Below, in pieces: positions 30,508 to 37,380 of a DNA stretch of 37,380 bases. Each line of letters opens with the position of its first letter. Positions within the stretch are counted from its first letter, which is position 1. The DNA lies in assembly GCA_944362765.1 (NCBI GenBank), contig CALVTP010000014.1, forward strand, positions 1-37,380, given 5' to 3'. Origin of the DNA: an uncultured Clostridia bacterium. Lineage in GTDB: Bacteria; Bacillota; Clostridia; Christensenellales; DTU072. The translations under genes were made by a program, and so were the position numbers. The notes beneath the pieces were generated by a model. It was not told the origin of the DNA. It worked only from the letters and a program-made list of their open reading frames with translations, and did no database searches.

Positions 30508-32519
30508 AGAAAATTCCCGTCACAGCCGCACTCCTTATAATAATTTTTGCTATAGCCGTTTCAGGGAACGCCGCGGCGTTCCCTGCGCACGCTGACAATC
30601 AATCGGACATAGGCGGAGGTTCTCTCCGCATTGACATTGCTCCGATGGCAAGTAACGAGTCGTCGATGACAGCACCTTCCTTCTATTCGGGAGGCGTTTG
30701 GGGTCAGGACGAAAAAACAGGGGAGTACTCGGTTTTAAACGGTGCCGTCATTTCCGTCAAGGTTCCGGCTGACGCCGAAACTTACGTTGCCTACGACCTC
30801 GACGTCAACGCCGATATCTATGCCATAAAAGGGGATAAGACGGTGGGCGGAGTGCCGTATATGAAACTTCCCGACTCCGACTCCGACAAGGGTAAAGTCT
30901 ATACCAACCACGACTACTCCGAGGAGTTTGCGGGCAGTACTGTGGGTAAACTATACCCGATGTCCTGGAAATTTCTCGGATATTCCCAAGACAACAGTCA
31001 AAAACAGTTCGTCTTCAGGCTGGGAGCTGCGGGCGAGATCAATATAAGGATAGAAAAAAACGGCGAATACGAGACAGAAAGTTATCTCGTCGACAACATC
31101 GACTGGATGGGTCCTACACCTGTTTATAACGACGACGTCGGCGGATATATGTTCGGAGTGCAGTCGGGGTCTCACGACGGAATGGCTACCTACGCCGCCA
31201 GAGTGGAGTTCACCGATTACTATCCCGCCTCGGTGCCGCACGCAGCTACTTCGGGGATATTTAAAATATACGTGCTCCGCTTTGACGAAGAGCTGGGAAG
31301 CGGCGAATCCACCGACATTACCGCCGACAATATCGAAGATATTCAAGAGGAACACATCGTTTACCACAAAGCGTATAATGAAAACCTGACGATAAGAAGG
31401 CACGTCGCAAGATTCGATGTCAACAGGGACGGCTGGTACTATTATTTTACGATGGACAGGGAAGGGAATAGTGCCATCGGACCGCTTCTCGACCACGAAT
31501 TGAAGATCTCGGGCGACCCTGACTACGTCATAATACAAAAAATTCAGGGTGGCACCGCCAATGTCGATGTCTCCGGCATCATTCAGCAAGCCGAAGTGCT
31601 TCTCGAAAATCACGCCCCGGGCAGCGAACACCCCGTGAATGAGGAACTTTACAACGATTGTATGGACTCCCTCACGGAACTGACGTTCGCTTTCAGAACT
31701 CTCGGTACAGACGAGGAGTCGAGGCTGAAAAAGGCTGAATTGTACAATATTTGGCTCAATGGTCCGTACGACCGCTTCCGGAAAGCCGTAAGTTCCGGGG
31801 AGGAGTTCGTGACCGAAGAGGTTTTGAACGACTATCTTCTTGAAGATATCGGTTACTTTTCCTACGCGGGGCTCGAGACGGCTATTAACGGTAAAGGCGG
31901 CGACCCCGTTACGTTAAGAATAGTGCTGGATACGATGTCGGACAAAGCGAACGGATATAACGACATTTTGTCGGCTGCGGCATTCCGCGGAAAAGTCATC
32001 CGCGTGGAGTACTCGGTTTTACTTGACGGCGAAATGCTTCCGGAGGAGCTCTTCGACGGTGAGTTCAGCCTCGACATAAACCACGACGGGCTCAGATGCC
32101 TCTTCGTCACGGGCGGCGAGGACGGATATGTCGTTTCCGATATCGAAGGGGTCGATTTCGACAGGATTATGCTTTCCGCGCCGCACGGCGTGATATATCT
32201 TGTGGTAGAAGAAGCCGACAAGTTGACTCCGTTGTGGATTGCCTTGTCGGTAGCAGGCGGCTTAGTTATCGTCGCTGCGGTTATATTGATAGTATTCAGA
32301 AAGCGGATTTTCACAAAATCCGGAAAAAAGGCTTCCAAAAGCGTGAAAACGGGAGCCGATTCCGCAAAATCGGAAAACGACGGCAAAAAAGCGGAGAGCA
32401 CCTCGGAAAAGAGCGTTTCCAAGTCAAAAACCGTCAAACAAACTAAATCCGTCGAAGTGACGAAAACAGATGTTTCGGGTGGAAAAAACAATTCGGGTAA
32501 AGGAGATTACGACGACTGA
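30495..32519 (+). CDS. Surface protein with signal peptide, C-terminal TM helix and Lys/Ser-rich tail
   Basis: The 674-residue product starts at ATG 30495, inside the end of the giant gene (13-bp overlap, different frame), so translation is probably coupled. The frame is open farther upstream, but that part lacks a signal peptide; MEILKKIPVTAALLIIIF followed by AHA-DN is a clear secretion signal. The outside part has beta-rich, Ig-like stretches (PVYNDDVGGYMFGVQSG, RHVARFDVNRDGWYYYF) and a helical segment (about 370-450). A TM helix (LWIALSVAGGLVIVAAVILI, about 578-600) precedes a 68-residue tail rich in Lys, Ser and Thr. I do not recognise the family. Its place suggests a partner or accessory subunit of the giant protein. 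Confidence 0.8.
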   Translation: MEILKKIPVTAALLIIIFAIAVSGNAAAFPAHADNQSDIGGGSLRIDIAPMASNESSMTAPSFYSGGVWGQDEKTGEYSVLNGAVISVKVPADAETYVAYDLDVNADIYAIKGDKTVGGVPYMKLPDSDSDKGKVYTNHDYSEEFAGSTVGKLYPMSWKFLGYSQDNSQKQFVFRLGAAGEINIRIEKNGEYETESYLVDNIDWMGPTPVYNDDVGGYMFGVQSGSHDGMATYAARVEFTDYYPASVPHAATSGIFKIYVLRFDEELGSGESTDITADNIEDIQEEHIVYHKAYNENLTIRRHVARFDVNRDGWYYYFTMDREGNSAIGPLLDHELKISGDPDYVIIQKIQGGTANVDVSGIIQQAEVLLENHAPGSEHPVNEELYNDCMDSLTELTFAFRTLGTDEESRLKKAELYNIWLNGPYDRFRKAVSSGEEFVTEEVLNDYLLEDIGYFSYAGLETAINGKGGDPVTLRIVLDTMSDKANGYNDILSAAAFRGKVIRVEYSVLLDGEMLPEELFDGEFSLDINHDGLRCLFVTGGEDGYVVSDIEGVDFDRIMLSAPHGVIYLVVEEADKLTPLWIALSVAGGLVIVAAVILIVFRKRIFTKSGKKASKSVKTGADSAKSENDGKKAESTSEKSVSKSKTVKQTKSVEVTKTDVSGGKNNSGKGDYDD

Positions 32520-32538
32520 CGTCCTTAACGGGTGAAAG

Positions 32539-33384
32539 ATGAAATATTTTAAAAAGTGTATCGAATATCTGTTTAAGCTGGAACACGGAAAGCGTTTCCT
32601 GATCCTCTTCTTGTTTGCCGTCCCGACAGGGGTGGCGGCATCGGTTGCGATGCCTTTCGGAGTTGTGACGAAGTGGCTTTCTGCATTTAACGAGGCGCCT
32701 TCTTTCGAAGAGGCTTGGAACTTTAACGGCGTTGTCAACGAATTGGTGGCTGGGGTCGCCGTTCCGGTATGCTTTATACTGGCGCTGTTTTTCCTCTCCG
32801 TAATGGCAACGATAATAGCAAGGAGCCTCCGCGTCGGCGTTTTTAAACCGGAAAGCGTCTTCCGCGACTTTAACGAAGGCTTTATTCCCGTACTGCACGG
32901 CGTAGTCGTCTACTTTGTAGAGGCACTGCTCATCAAGGTGCTGATGACCCTCTTATTGGCGCTTGTTTCTACGTCCAAATCCGTCTGGCTCGCCGCCACG
33001 CTCTCCGTGCTGATAATAATTATGGCGTATATCGGCTTTTTCATGCTGGTGACGCTGGGGATATTGTACCTTCCATTCATGAGTTTTAACGGTCTGGGCG
33101 CCTTTGCGGCATTTACGCAGGCGGCGGGGAAACTCTCCGGCGGCACTTACAGAAGAATGTCCTTTGCAGTCCTCGTTCCGGCGGCTATGGTGCTTGTCAT
33201 CTCTCTTTCGGTGGGCGCTGCGGGGAGTGCCGTAGCTTCCGTCATCGTGGAAAGTCTTCTGAATGCGGCGCTCATTACCTACCTTACTGCGCTCGCGTTC
33301 GTGTCGTATTACGAGATTTTGGGGTTGCAAAGGGAAGATTATCCGAGAGACTTTTTCTATTACAAACCCCCGAGGAGGCGCTAG
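32539..33384 (+). CDS. Six-TM membrane protein of the giant surface-protein operon (A)
   Basis: The 281-residue protein has about six TM helices (20-40, 70-94, 118-144, 150-178, 207-230, 236-258) and ends in a basic PPRRR tail. No catalytic motif was recognised. The segment VFRDFNEGFIPVL before TM3 shares F-N-x-G-F-I with the next protein (STGFNAGFINS), and helix number and spacing agree, so the two look like diverged paralogues that may form a heterodimer. The ATG at 32539 follows GGGTGAAAG, 19 bp after the preceding gene. A role in placing or exporting the anchored surface proteins is a guess from gene order. The overall look recalls DUF624/DUF4013-like membrane proteins, but I cannot confirm that. 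Confidence 0.75.
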   Translation: MKYFKKCIEYLFKLEHGKRFLILFLFAVPTGVAASVAMPFGVVTKWLSAFNEAPSFEEAWNFNGVVNELVAGVAVPVCFILALFFLSVMATIIARSLRVGVFKPESVFRDFNEGFIPVLHGVVVYFVEALLIKVLMTLLLALVSTSKSVWLAATLSVLIIIMAYIGFFMLVTLGILYLPFMSFNGLGAFAAFTQAAGKLSGGTYRRMSFAVLVPAAMVLVISLSVGAAGSAVASVIVESLLNAALITYLTALAFVSYYEILGLQREDYPRDFFYYKPPRRR

Positions 33385-33385
33385 C

Positions 33386-34261
33386 ATGAACCTTAGACAT
33401 TCGCTTTCACTGACGGTTTCGTCGGTGACGTTGGTATTGAAGGTGTTGATTTATACAACGGTGCTGTTTTTGATAGCTTTTTCTCTGTTTATGGCTATAA
33501 CAGAACCTATTATAGAGTCGTTCGGCGAAGATTTCGACCTCATTGCCGAGATTGAAGAAGATTTAGGAGCGCTGGCGGGACAAAGCGAAGGCGGACCGCT
33601 GAAAGCCTTTGTCGAATCCAACTCCGACGACATCGTCCGCGCAGCCGTTCTGTACGTGTTGTTGTTTGTGCTGATCCGTTTCGGAGTGGCTTTTTCGCTG
33701 ATTCCAACGGCGTTCGTTCTTTACAATAAGATGAGTACCGGCTTCAACGCAGGCTTTATAAACTCCACCGTCGCGACCGGCGGCAAAGCGGCGCTCTATG
33801 CGCTGACTTATACCGCAATAACGGTGCCCGCAGACATCGTAATTTTGGTTATAGGCTACTTTTTGACGTCTTTCCTCGGAAGCGCAATCGGCGTCGCGGG
33901 ACTTGCCGTAGCCATTTTGCTGACGTTTGCGCTCGGTGCGTTCCGCCTTGCGATGACGGCGAGATGGGCGCCGGAGATGATAGCCGAGAACCTTAAATTC
34001 CGTCGTTCCGCAAGCGGCTTTTTCAATAATTTCGATTGGAGCTACGTCAAGGAAATCTTCCCTTCGATGCTGATGATGCTGATTTTTGTTTCGGGTATCA
34101 TCGTCACTACCGCCGTATCGACTTTCGGTATAATTCCGATAGTGGTGCTGCCGTTGGCGTTCGTGTGGTACACGGCAATTTCTGCCGTCGGATACTTCAA
34201 CTTCAAGAAGAGAAAGTACTACATCGACGAAAGAGTGATAGATCCGCAAAACAGGTTCTAG
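33386..34261 (+). CDS. Six-TM membrane protein of the giant surface-protein operon (B)
   Basis: ATG 33386 is preceded by a strong GAGGAGG (33372-33378) at 7 nt and begins 1 bp after the previous stop. An earlier start in the same frame would overlap that gene by over 100 bp and has no such signal. The 291-residue product has about six TM helices (16-38, 86-114, 134-160, 168-190, 224-245, 249-270) and an acidic loop of ~45 residues between TM1 and TM2 (FGEDFDLIAEIEEDLG). It shares F-N-x-G-F-I and topology with the protein before it. An amphipathic segment rich in Arg and aromatics (about 190-222) lies between TM4 and TM5. Function is unknown. Confidence 0.75.
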   Translation: MNLRHSLSLTVSSVTLVLKVLIYTTVLFLIAFSLFMAITEPIIESFGEDFDLIAEIEEDLGALAGQSEGGPLKAFVESNSDDIVRAAVLYVLLFVLIRFGVAFSLIPTAFVLYNKMSTGFNAGFINSTVATGGKAALYALTYTAITVPADIVILVIGYFLTSFLGSAIGVAGLAVAILLTFALGAFRLAMTARWAPEMIAENLKFRRSASGFFNNFDWSYVKEIFPSMLMMLIFVSGIIVTTAVSTFGIIPIVVLPLAFVWYTAISAVGYFNFKKRKYYIDERVIDPQNRF

Positions 34262-34325
34262 AATAAATCAGATATAGTATATTCCGTCGAAAAAAATAAA
34301 ATTTAGGATACCAAAAAAGATATTA

Positions 34326-35591
34326 ATGGATACCGAAATGAAGATAGGATACGATCACGGAGAATTGGATTTCATTGTTCCGAACGGAAGACTTTTAGGC
34401 GTGTTGGAGCCCAACAAGGTTGAAATCGGCTTGACGGGAGCGGAGGCTGTGGAGTACGCCCTCGATCACCCGATAGGCGATGTAAAAGTCGAAGAGAAAG
34501 TTCGCCCGGGTGATAAGGTCTGCATAATTGCTTCCGACATCACCCGCCCGATGCCGTCGAGAACGGCTTTGCCGCCTCTTGTAAAAAGACTTAACGCCGG
34601 GGGAATACCCGATTCCGATATGGTGATAGTTTTCGGGCTCGGCAGCCACAGGAAGCACACCGAAGAGGAAAAGAAATATCTTATCGGGGAGCTTTACGGA
34701 CGGATAGAGTGTGTCGATTCCGACCCGGACGACGTCGTGAGACTCGGTGTTACGAAGCACGGCACTCCCGTGGATATATTCAGGAGGGTGGCGGAAAGCG
34801 ATTTTATCATCTGCACCGGGAACATAGAATATCATTACTTTGCGGGTTATTCGGGCGGCGCCAAGGCGGTGATGCCCGGCGTTTCCACTCCGGACGCCAT
34901 CCGTGTCAACCACAGCATGATGGTAGGTGCCGAGGCGTATGCCGGCAATATGCTTTCTCCCGTCAGACAGGATATCGAGGAAGCAGGGGATATTTTGGGG
35001 ATAGACTATATTTTAAACGCCGTTTTGGATGAGCACAAACAAATAATTTATTGCGTAGCGGGCGATGTCACGGCGGCTCATCGTCGGGGCGCGGCTTTTT
35101 TGGATAAATTATACAGGATTCCGCTTAAAGAGCAGGCGGACATAGTCGTGGTCTCTCCCGGAGGGTATCCGAAGGATCAGAATATGTACCAGGCGCAAAA
35201 GGCTTTGGACAACTCCAAACACGCCGTCAAAGATGGCGGTACGATAATCTGGGTGGCGGGCTGCAAGGAAGGGCTCGGCAGTGCTCTCTTTGAAAAGTGG
35301 ATGACGAGTTATTCTCCCGAGGAGATGATCGAAAACATCAGAAATGATTTCAAACTCGGCGCTCACAAGGCGGCTGCGATAGCCCTCGTCATGAAAAAAG
35401 CCGAAATCTGTTTGGTTTCCGAGCTTCCGGACGACTTTGTGCGCTCGATGGGGTTTATTCCCTTTTCTTCTCTCGAACAGGCATTCGCACAAGCTACCTT
35501 GAAACAGGGCGAAGATTCCACCGTCTACGTCATGCCGTACGGTGGCTCCACCCTTCCGATTTTCGAAGGCGAACAGCAAAAAATGCGTTGA
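34326..35591 (+). CDS. LarA-like nickel-pincer racemase (lactate racemase family)
   Basis: The 421-residue protein is LarA length and keeps residues that in Lactobacillus plantarum LarA bind the nickel-pincer nucleotide cofactor or substrate: Asp71 and Arg74 (SDITRPMP), His108 (GLGSHRKH), His170 and Lys180 (HYFAGYSGGAKAVMPG; the lysine attaches the cofactor), His196 (NHSMM), and Gln289 and Lys292 (YPKDQNMYQAQKAL). It should racemise or epimerise a 2-hydroxyacid; LarA homologues use several substrates besides lactate, so D/L-lactate is not assured. No larB, larC, larE or transporter gene is beside it, so cofactor synthesis must be encoded elsewhere. The start is uncertain: ATG 34326 or 34338, neither with a good ribosome site. 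Its stop codon overlaps the pheA leader promoter. Confidence 0.88.
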   Translation: MDTEMKIGYDHGELDFIVPNGRLLGVLEPNKVEIGLTGAEAVEYALDHPIGDVKVEEKVRPGDKVCIIASDITRPMPSRTALPPLVKRLNAGGIPDSDMVIVFGLGSHRKHTEEEKKYLIGELYGRIECVDSDPDDVVRLGVTKHGTPVDIFRRVAESDFIICTGNIEYHYFAGYSGGAKAVMPGVSTPDAIRVNHSMMVGAEAYAGNMLSPVRQDIEEAGDILGIDYILNAVLDEHKQIIYCVAGDVTAAHRRGAAFLDKLYRIPLKEQADIVVVSPGGYPKDQNMYQAQKALDNSKHAVKDGGTIIWVAGCKEGLGSALFEKWMTSYSPEEMIENIRNDFKLGAHKAAAIALVMKKAEICLVSELPDDFVRSMGFIPFSSLEQAFAQATLKQGEDSTVYVMPYGGSTLPIFEGEQQKMR

Positions 35592-35616
35592 CAAGCAGCA
35601 AAAAAAGATATATTAT
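35588..35616 (+). promoter_or_regulatory. pheA operon promoter
   Basis: TTGACA (35588-35593) is a perfect -35 that overlaps the racemase stop codon. TATTAT (35611-35616) follows at 17 nt. The leader-peptide ATG begins at 35623, only 6 nt past the -10, so the transcript should be leaderless or nearly so. Confidence 0.8.
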
Positions 35617-35622
35617 TTTAAT

Positions 35623-35697
35623 ATGAAAACAGCAACCTTCTGCTTTAACTTTTTCGGTTTTTTCGGATTTACCGGCAATGAAAACGGTATCGCTTGA
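35623..35697 (+). CDS. pheL: Phe-rich leader peptide of the pheA attenuator
   Basis: A 24-codon frame directly between the promoter and pheA encodes a peptide opening MKTATFCFNFFGFFGF and ending in TGA at 35695-35697. Seven of its 24 residues are Phe, six of them within 35644-35670. This is the design of the enterobacterial PheL leader, where a shortage of charged tRNA-Phe stalls the ribosome. No Shine-Dalgarno sequence precedes it, which fits leaderless initiation. Its stop codon lies just upstream of the antiterminator arm at 35699, so a ribosome that finishes translation would cover that arm. The peptide itself probably has no function once made. Confidence 0.85.
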   Translation: MKTATFCFNFFGFFGFTGNENGIA

Positions 35698-35698
35698 A

Positions 35699-35755
35699 GG
35701 TGCGCAATAAATTTTCAAAAAATTCGAAACCGCACCGAAAAAAGTGCGGTTTTTT
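35699..35755 (+). promoter_or_regulatory. pheA attenuator: competing antiterminator and terminator
   Basis: Terminator: AAACCGCAC (35727-35735) pairs perfectly with GTGCGGTTT (35744-35752) over an 8-nt A-rich loop, with the T-run at 35750-35755. Antiterminator: GGTGCG (35699-35704) is complementary to CGCACC (35731-35736), using the same bases as the terminator's left arm, with TTTC/GAAA as a possible upper stem. The two folds exclude each other. A ribosome stalled on the Phe codons leaves 35699-35704 free and allows pheA expression; one that reaches the stop at 35697 masks it and termination results. Confidence 0.85.
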
Positions 35756-35770
35756 CATAAAGGAGTGATT

Positions 35771-36910
35771 ATGAAAGCAACAGACGCCAAACTCAAAATC
35801 GACGCTATCGACGACGAAATAGCTTCGCTTTACGTTAAGCGCATGCAACTTGCCGCCGAAATTTTTTCCGACGCGAAGCGCGATGTCAGTGTTACCGACG
35901 GCACTTTGGTCGAAAAAGCCACGGTCAACAGAGTGACGAAGTCGATGCCCGACGACATGAAACTCTACGCAAAGCAGCTTTTCGACGCCATTTACAACAC
36001 GGCGCGAGCTTACGGCAGGGAGTCGCGCGGGCTTCCGTCGAAGGTGCGCACCGAAATAGACTTAGCCCTCGAAAAAGGGGAGGAAACTTTTCCGGTCTCC
36101 GCAACGGTAGCCTGTCAGGGAGTGGCGGGTGCTTACGCTCAGATTGCAGCCGATAAAATGTTCCCGATAGCCGACATCCTCTATTTTAAGGATTGGGACG
36201 CCGTCTTCGGCGCCGTCGAGAGGGGACTTTGCGACTTCGGCGTGCTCCCGATTGAAAACAGCTCCGTGGGTTCCGTCAACGCCGTTTACGACCTTATGCG
36301 AAAGCACAGCTTCCATATCGCCAGGGCGATCCGCCTCCGCGTCCAACATTACCTTCTCGCGAAACCCGGCACCGAAGCGAAAGACATAACCGAGATTTAC
36401 TCCCATAAGCAAGCCATCGAGCAATGCTCCGATTTTTTAAAAACAATTCCGGGTGTCAAAGTCACCATCGTCGAAAATACCGCTGTCGCCGCGAGGAAAG
36501 TCAAAGAGTCCGATTCCGCTTCGGTAGCGTGTATAGCTTCTGAATCCTGCGCCGGCATTTACGGGCTCAAAGTTTTGAAACAAAACATTCAGGACAACGA
36601 CTTAAACTATACCCGCTTCATAGCCATTTCAAAGGACATGCACCTCTATGAAGACGCCGATAAAATCTCAATTATGGTAAACCTTCCTAACGAAACCGGG
36701 AGCCTGAACCGCATTTTAAATAAGTTCTCCACATTAGGATTGAACCTCACCAAACTTGAAAGCCGACCGATGGGCAACACCGATTTTGAGTTTGCTTTCT
36801 ACTTTGATTTCGAAGGAAGAGTCGACAGACCGGAAGTCAAGAATCTACTCTCGGAACTCGAGAACGAATGCGTAAGGTTTATGTTCCTCGGTTCTTATAA
36901 ACAATTATAA
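35771..36910 (+). CDS. pheA: Chorismate mutase-like / prephenate dehydratase with ACT domain (PheA)
   Basis: The 379-residue protein makes phenylpyruvate from prephenate in phenylalanine synthesis. Residues 1-90 align with an AroQ chorismate mutase; about 110-285 are prephenate dehydratase, with CQGVAGAYAQ (115-124), GVLPIENSSVGSV (157-169) and the catalytic NYTRF (279-283); about 297-375 form the ACT domain with GSL (310-312) and ESRP (330-333), the Phe-binding motifs for feedback inhibition. The mutase half looks weak: the first catalytic Arg position appears to be Lys7 and the Asp-Arg-Glu segment is not recognisable. ATG 35771 follows AAAGGAG (35759-35765); the earlier in-frame start lies within the terminator and is rejected. 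Expression is set by the Phe-leader attenuator. Confidence 0.93.
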   Translation: MKATDAKLKIDAIDDEIASLYVKRMQLAAEIFSDAKRDVSVTDGTLVEKATVNRVTKSMPDDMKLYAKQLFDAIYNTARAYGRESRGLPSKVRTEIDLALEKGEETFPVSATVACQGVAGAYAQIAADKMFPIADILYFKDWDAVFGAVERGLCDFGVLPIENSSVGSVNAVYDLMRKHSFHIARAIRLRVQHYLLAKPGTEAKDITEIYSHKQAIEQCSDFLKTIPGVKVTIVENTAVAARKVKESDSASVACIASESCAGIYGLKVLKQNIQDNDLNYTRFIAISKDMHLYEDADKISIMVNLPNETGSLNRILNKFSTLGLNLTKLESRPMGNTDFEFAFYFDFEGRVDRPEVKNLLSELENECVRFMFLGSYKQL

Positions 36911-37043
36911 TTTTCTTCCCGCGATTTAAAGTAAGAAACCTTTATTGCTCGCGAAAACAGACCCTTATAAAAAAGTTCGTACCCCGTACGGACTTTTTTT
37001 CATAAGGAGCTATTGATTGCGGGAATAAAATTATAATTGTTTA
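36898..37043 (+). repeat. Core palindromic element, copy 7, with mirrored pheA flank
   Basis: The core is TTCCCGC (36916-36922) to GCGGGAA (37019-37025). Outside it, TAAACAATTATAATTTT (36898-36914) is the perfect reverse complement of 37027-37043, with a single mismatch (36915/37026) before the core stem. Thirteen bases of the left arm are pheA codons and stop. Core sequence and hairpin tip match the copy after groEL, but the mirrored flank is pheA-specific. Confidence 0.87.
36963..37007 (+). terminator. Probable intrinsic terminator of pheA within copy 7
   Basis: CCTTATAAAAAA, GTTCGTAC/GTACGGAC and then CTTTTTTTCATAAGG: the hairpin tip is followed by seven T residues, roughly 55-95 nt after the pheA stop. 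Confidence 0.65.
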
Positions 37044-37380
37044 CCCGCGTATTGAGACGCTCTCGGGGTCGCCTTTCCGCGAAGTGTACAAAATTTATAG
37101 GTCTACACCCTATGGGCGCCTCCGGTCATGTACATCTTAGGCGGAGCGCGAAGCTCGTGGCTTGCCTCGCAACAACGCGTAGATTTGATTTATTATTGAG
37201 ATAGTTACCCGCTTTAACGGTCTCTGTTAAAGAAATAATGTTTCGAGTCAATCTGACGGTTCCGCTCCGCCTTTTTCGAACAAAAACAAAACCTTTATTG
37301 CTAGGTTGTTTTGTTTTTGTTCGAGGTTTCGCCGCAAGCGGCGACAAGGTGGTCGCTCTGCTCCGATTAGACTTAACCCA
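37044..37380. repeat. Palindromic repeat modules after pheA (array 3, right end cut by window)
   Basis: The block beginning CCCGCGTATTGAGACGCTCT is a diverged copy of the module at 15879 and 16253. It keeps CTCGGGG, TTTCCGCGAAGTGTA and GGTCTACACCCT but then departs from the others after about 37140. A 17-bp perfect inverted repeat, TCGAACAAAAACAAAAC (37276-37292) with 37308-37324, lies near the end. The only open frame here (minus strand) simply translates these repeats. No gene is supported. Confidence 0.7.

Noticed and set aside
33263-33385. Upstream extension of membrane protein B
   Set aside because: It overlaps the preceding gene by over 100 bp; GAGGAGG placed 7 nt before ATG 33386 decides the start.
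35617-35770. T-box riboswitch upstream of pheA
   Set aside because: The interval is too short and no T-box motif or specifier stem was found; the Phe-rich frame and the two competing stems explain it better.
37126-37347. Minus-strand 73-codon frame
   Set aside because: It translates the 17-bp inverted repeat and its surroundings and has no protein signature.

Overview
This window looks like chromosome from a Gram-positive-type anaerobe, probably an uncultured gut Clostridia/Firmicutes lineage. This is inferred from a CIRCE-controlled groESL operon, a ComEB-type dCMP deaminase, a PadR plus membrane-partner pair, very large MBG/Ig-like and BspA-type LRR surface proteins held by C-terminal membrane anchors, sigma-A-like promoters and good Shine-Dalgarno sites. 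No rRNA, tRNA, CRISPR array, transposase or phage gene was recognised.

Layout. 1-1170: non-coding mosaic of palindromic repeat modules. 1209-2461: PadR regulator and overlapping membrane-protein gene. 2944-12368: two surface proteins, a ~2,170-residue GLUG/MBG-like protein and a 943-residue BspA-type LRR lipoprotein. 12478-13659: cation diffusion facilitator from an apparently leaderless promoter. 13702-15746: promoter, CIRCE, groES, groEL. 15737-17219: a second palindromic repeat array, bounded by a 22-bp perfect inverted repeat that includes the last codons of groEL, followed by degenerate ~77-bp tandem repeats. 17621-19017: a SPOR-like membrane protein and, convergent to it, dCMP deaminase. 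19420-34261: apparent four-gene operon encoding a 3,695-residue MBG-repeat surface protein, a second anchored surface protein and two six-TM membrane proteins that look like paralogues. 34326-35591: a LarA-like racemase. 35588-36910: promoter, a Phe-rich leader peptide (7 Phe in 24 codons), antiterminator/terminator and pheA, together a classical ribosome-mediated attenuator. 36898-37380: a third copy of the palindromic repeat family starting inside the pheA stop region.

Two things stand out. The first is the pheA attenuator, whose leader peptide is too short for ordinary gene calling and seems to be translated from a leaderless transcript. The second is a dispersed palindromic repeat family that carries an intrinsic-terminator hairpin, keeps its stems while their sequences change, and is flanked at both groEL and pheA by an inverted mirror copy of the host gene's own 3' end. 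All functional calls come from reading the sequence by eye; no database search was possible.
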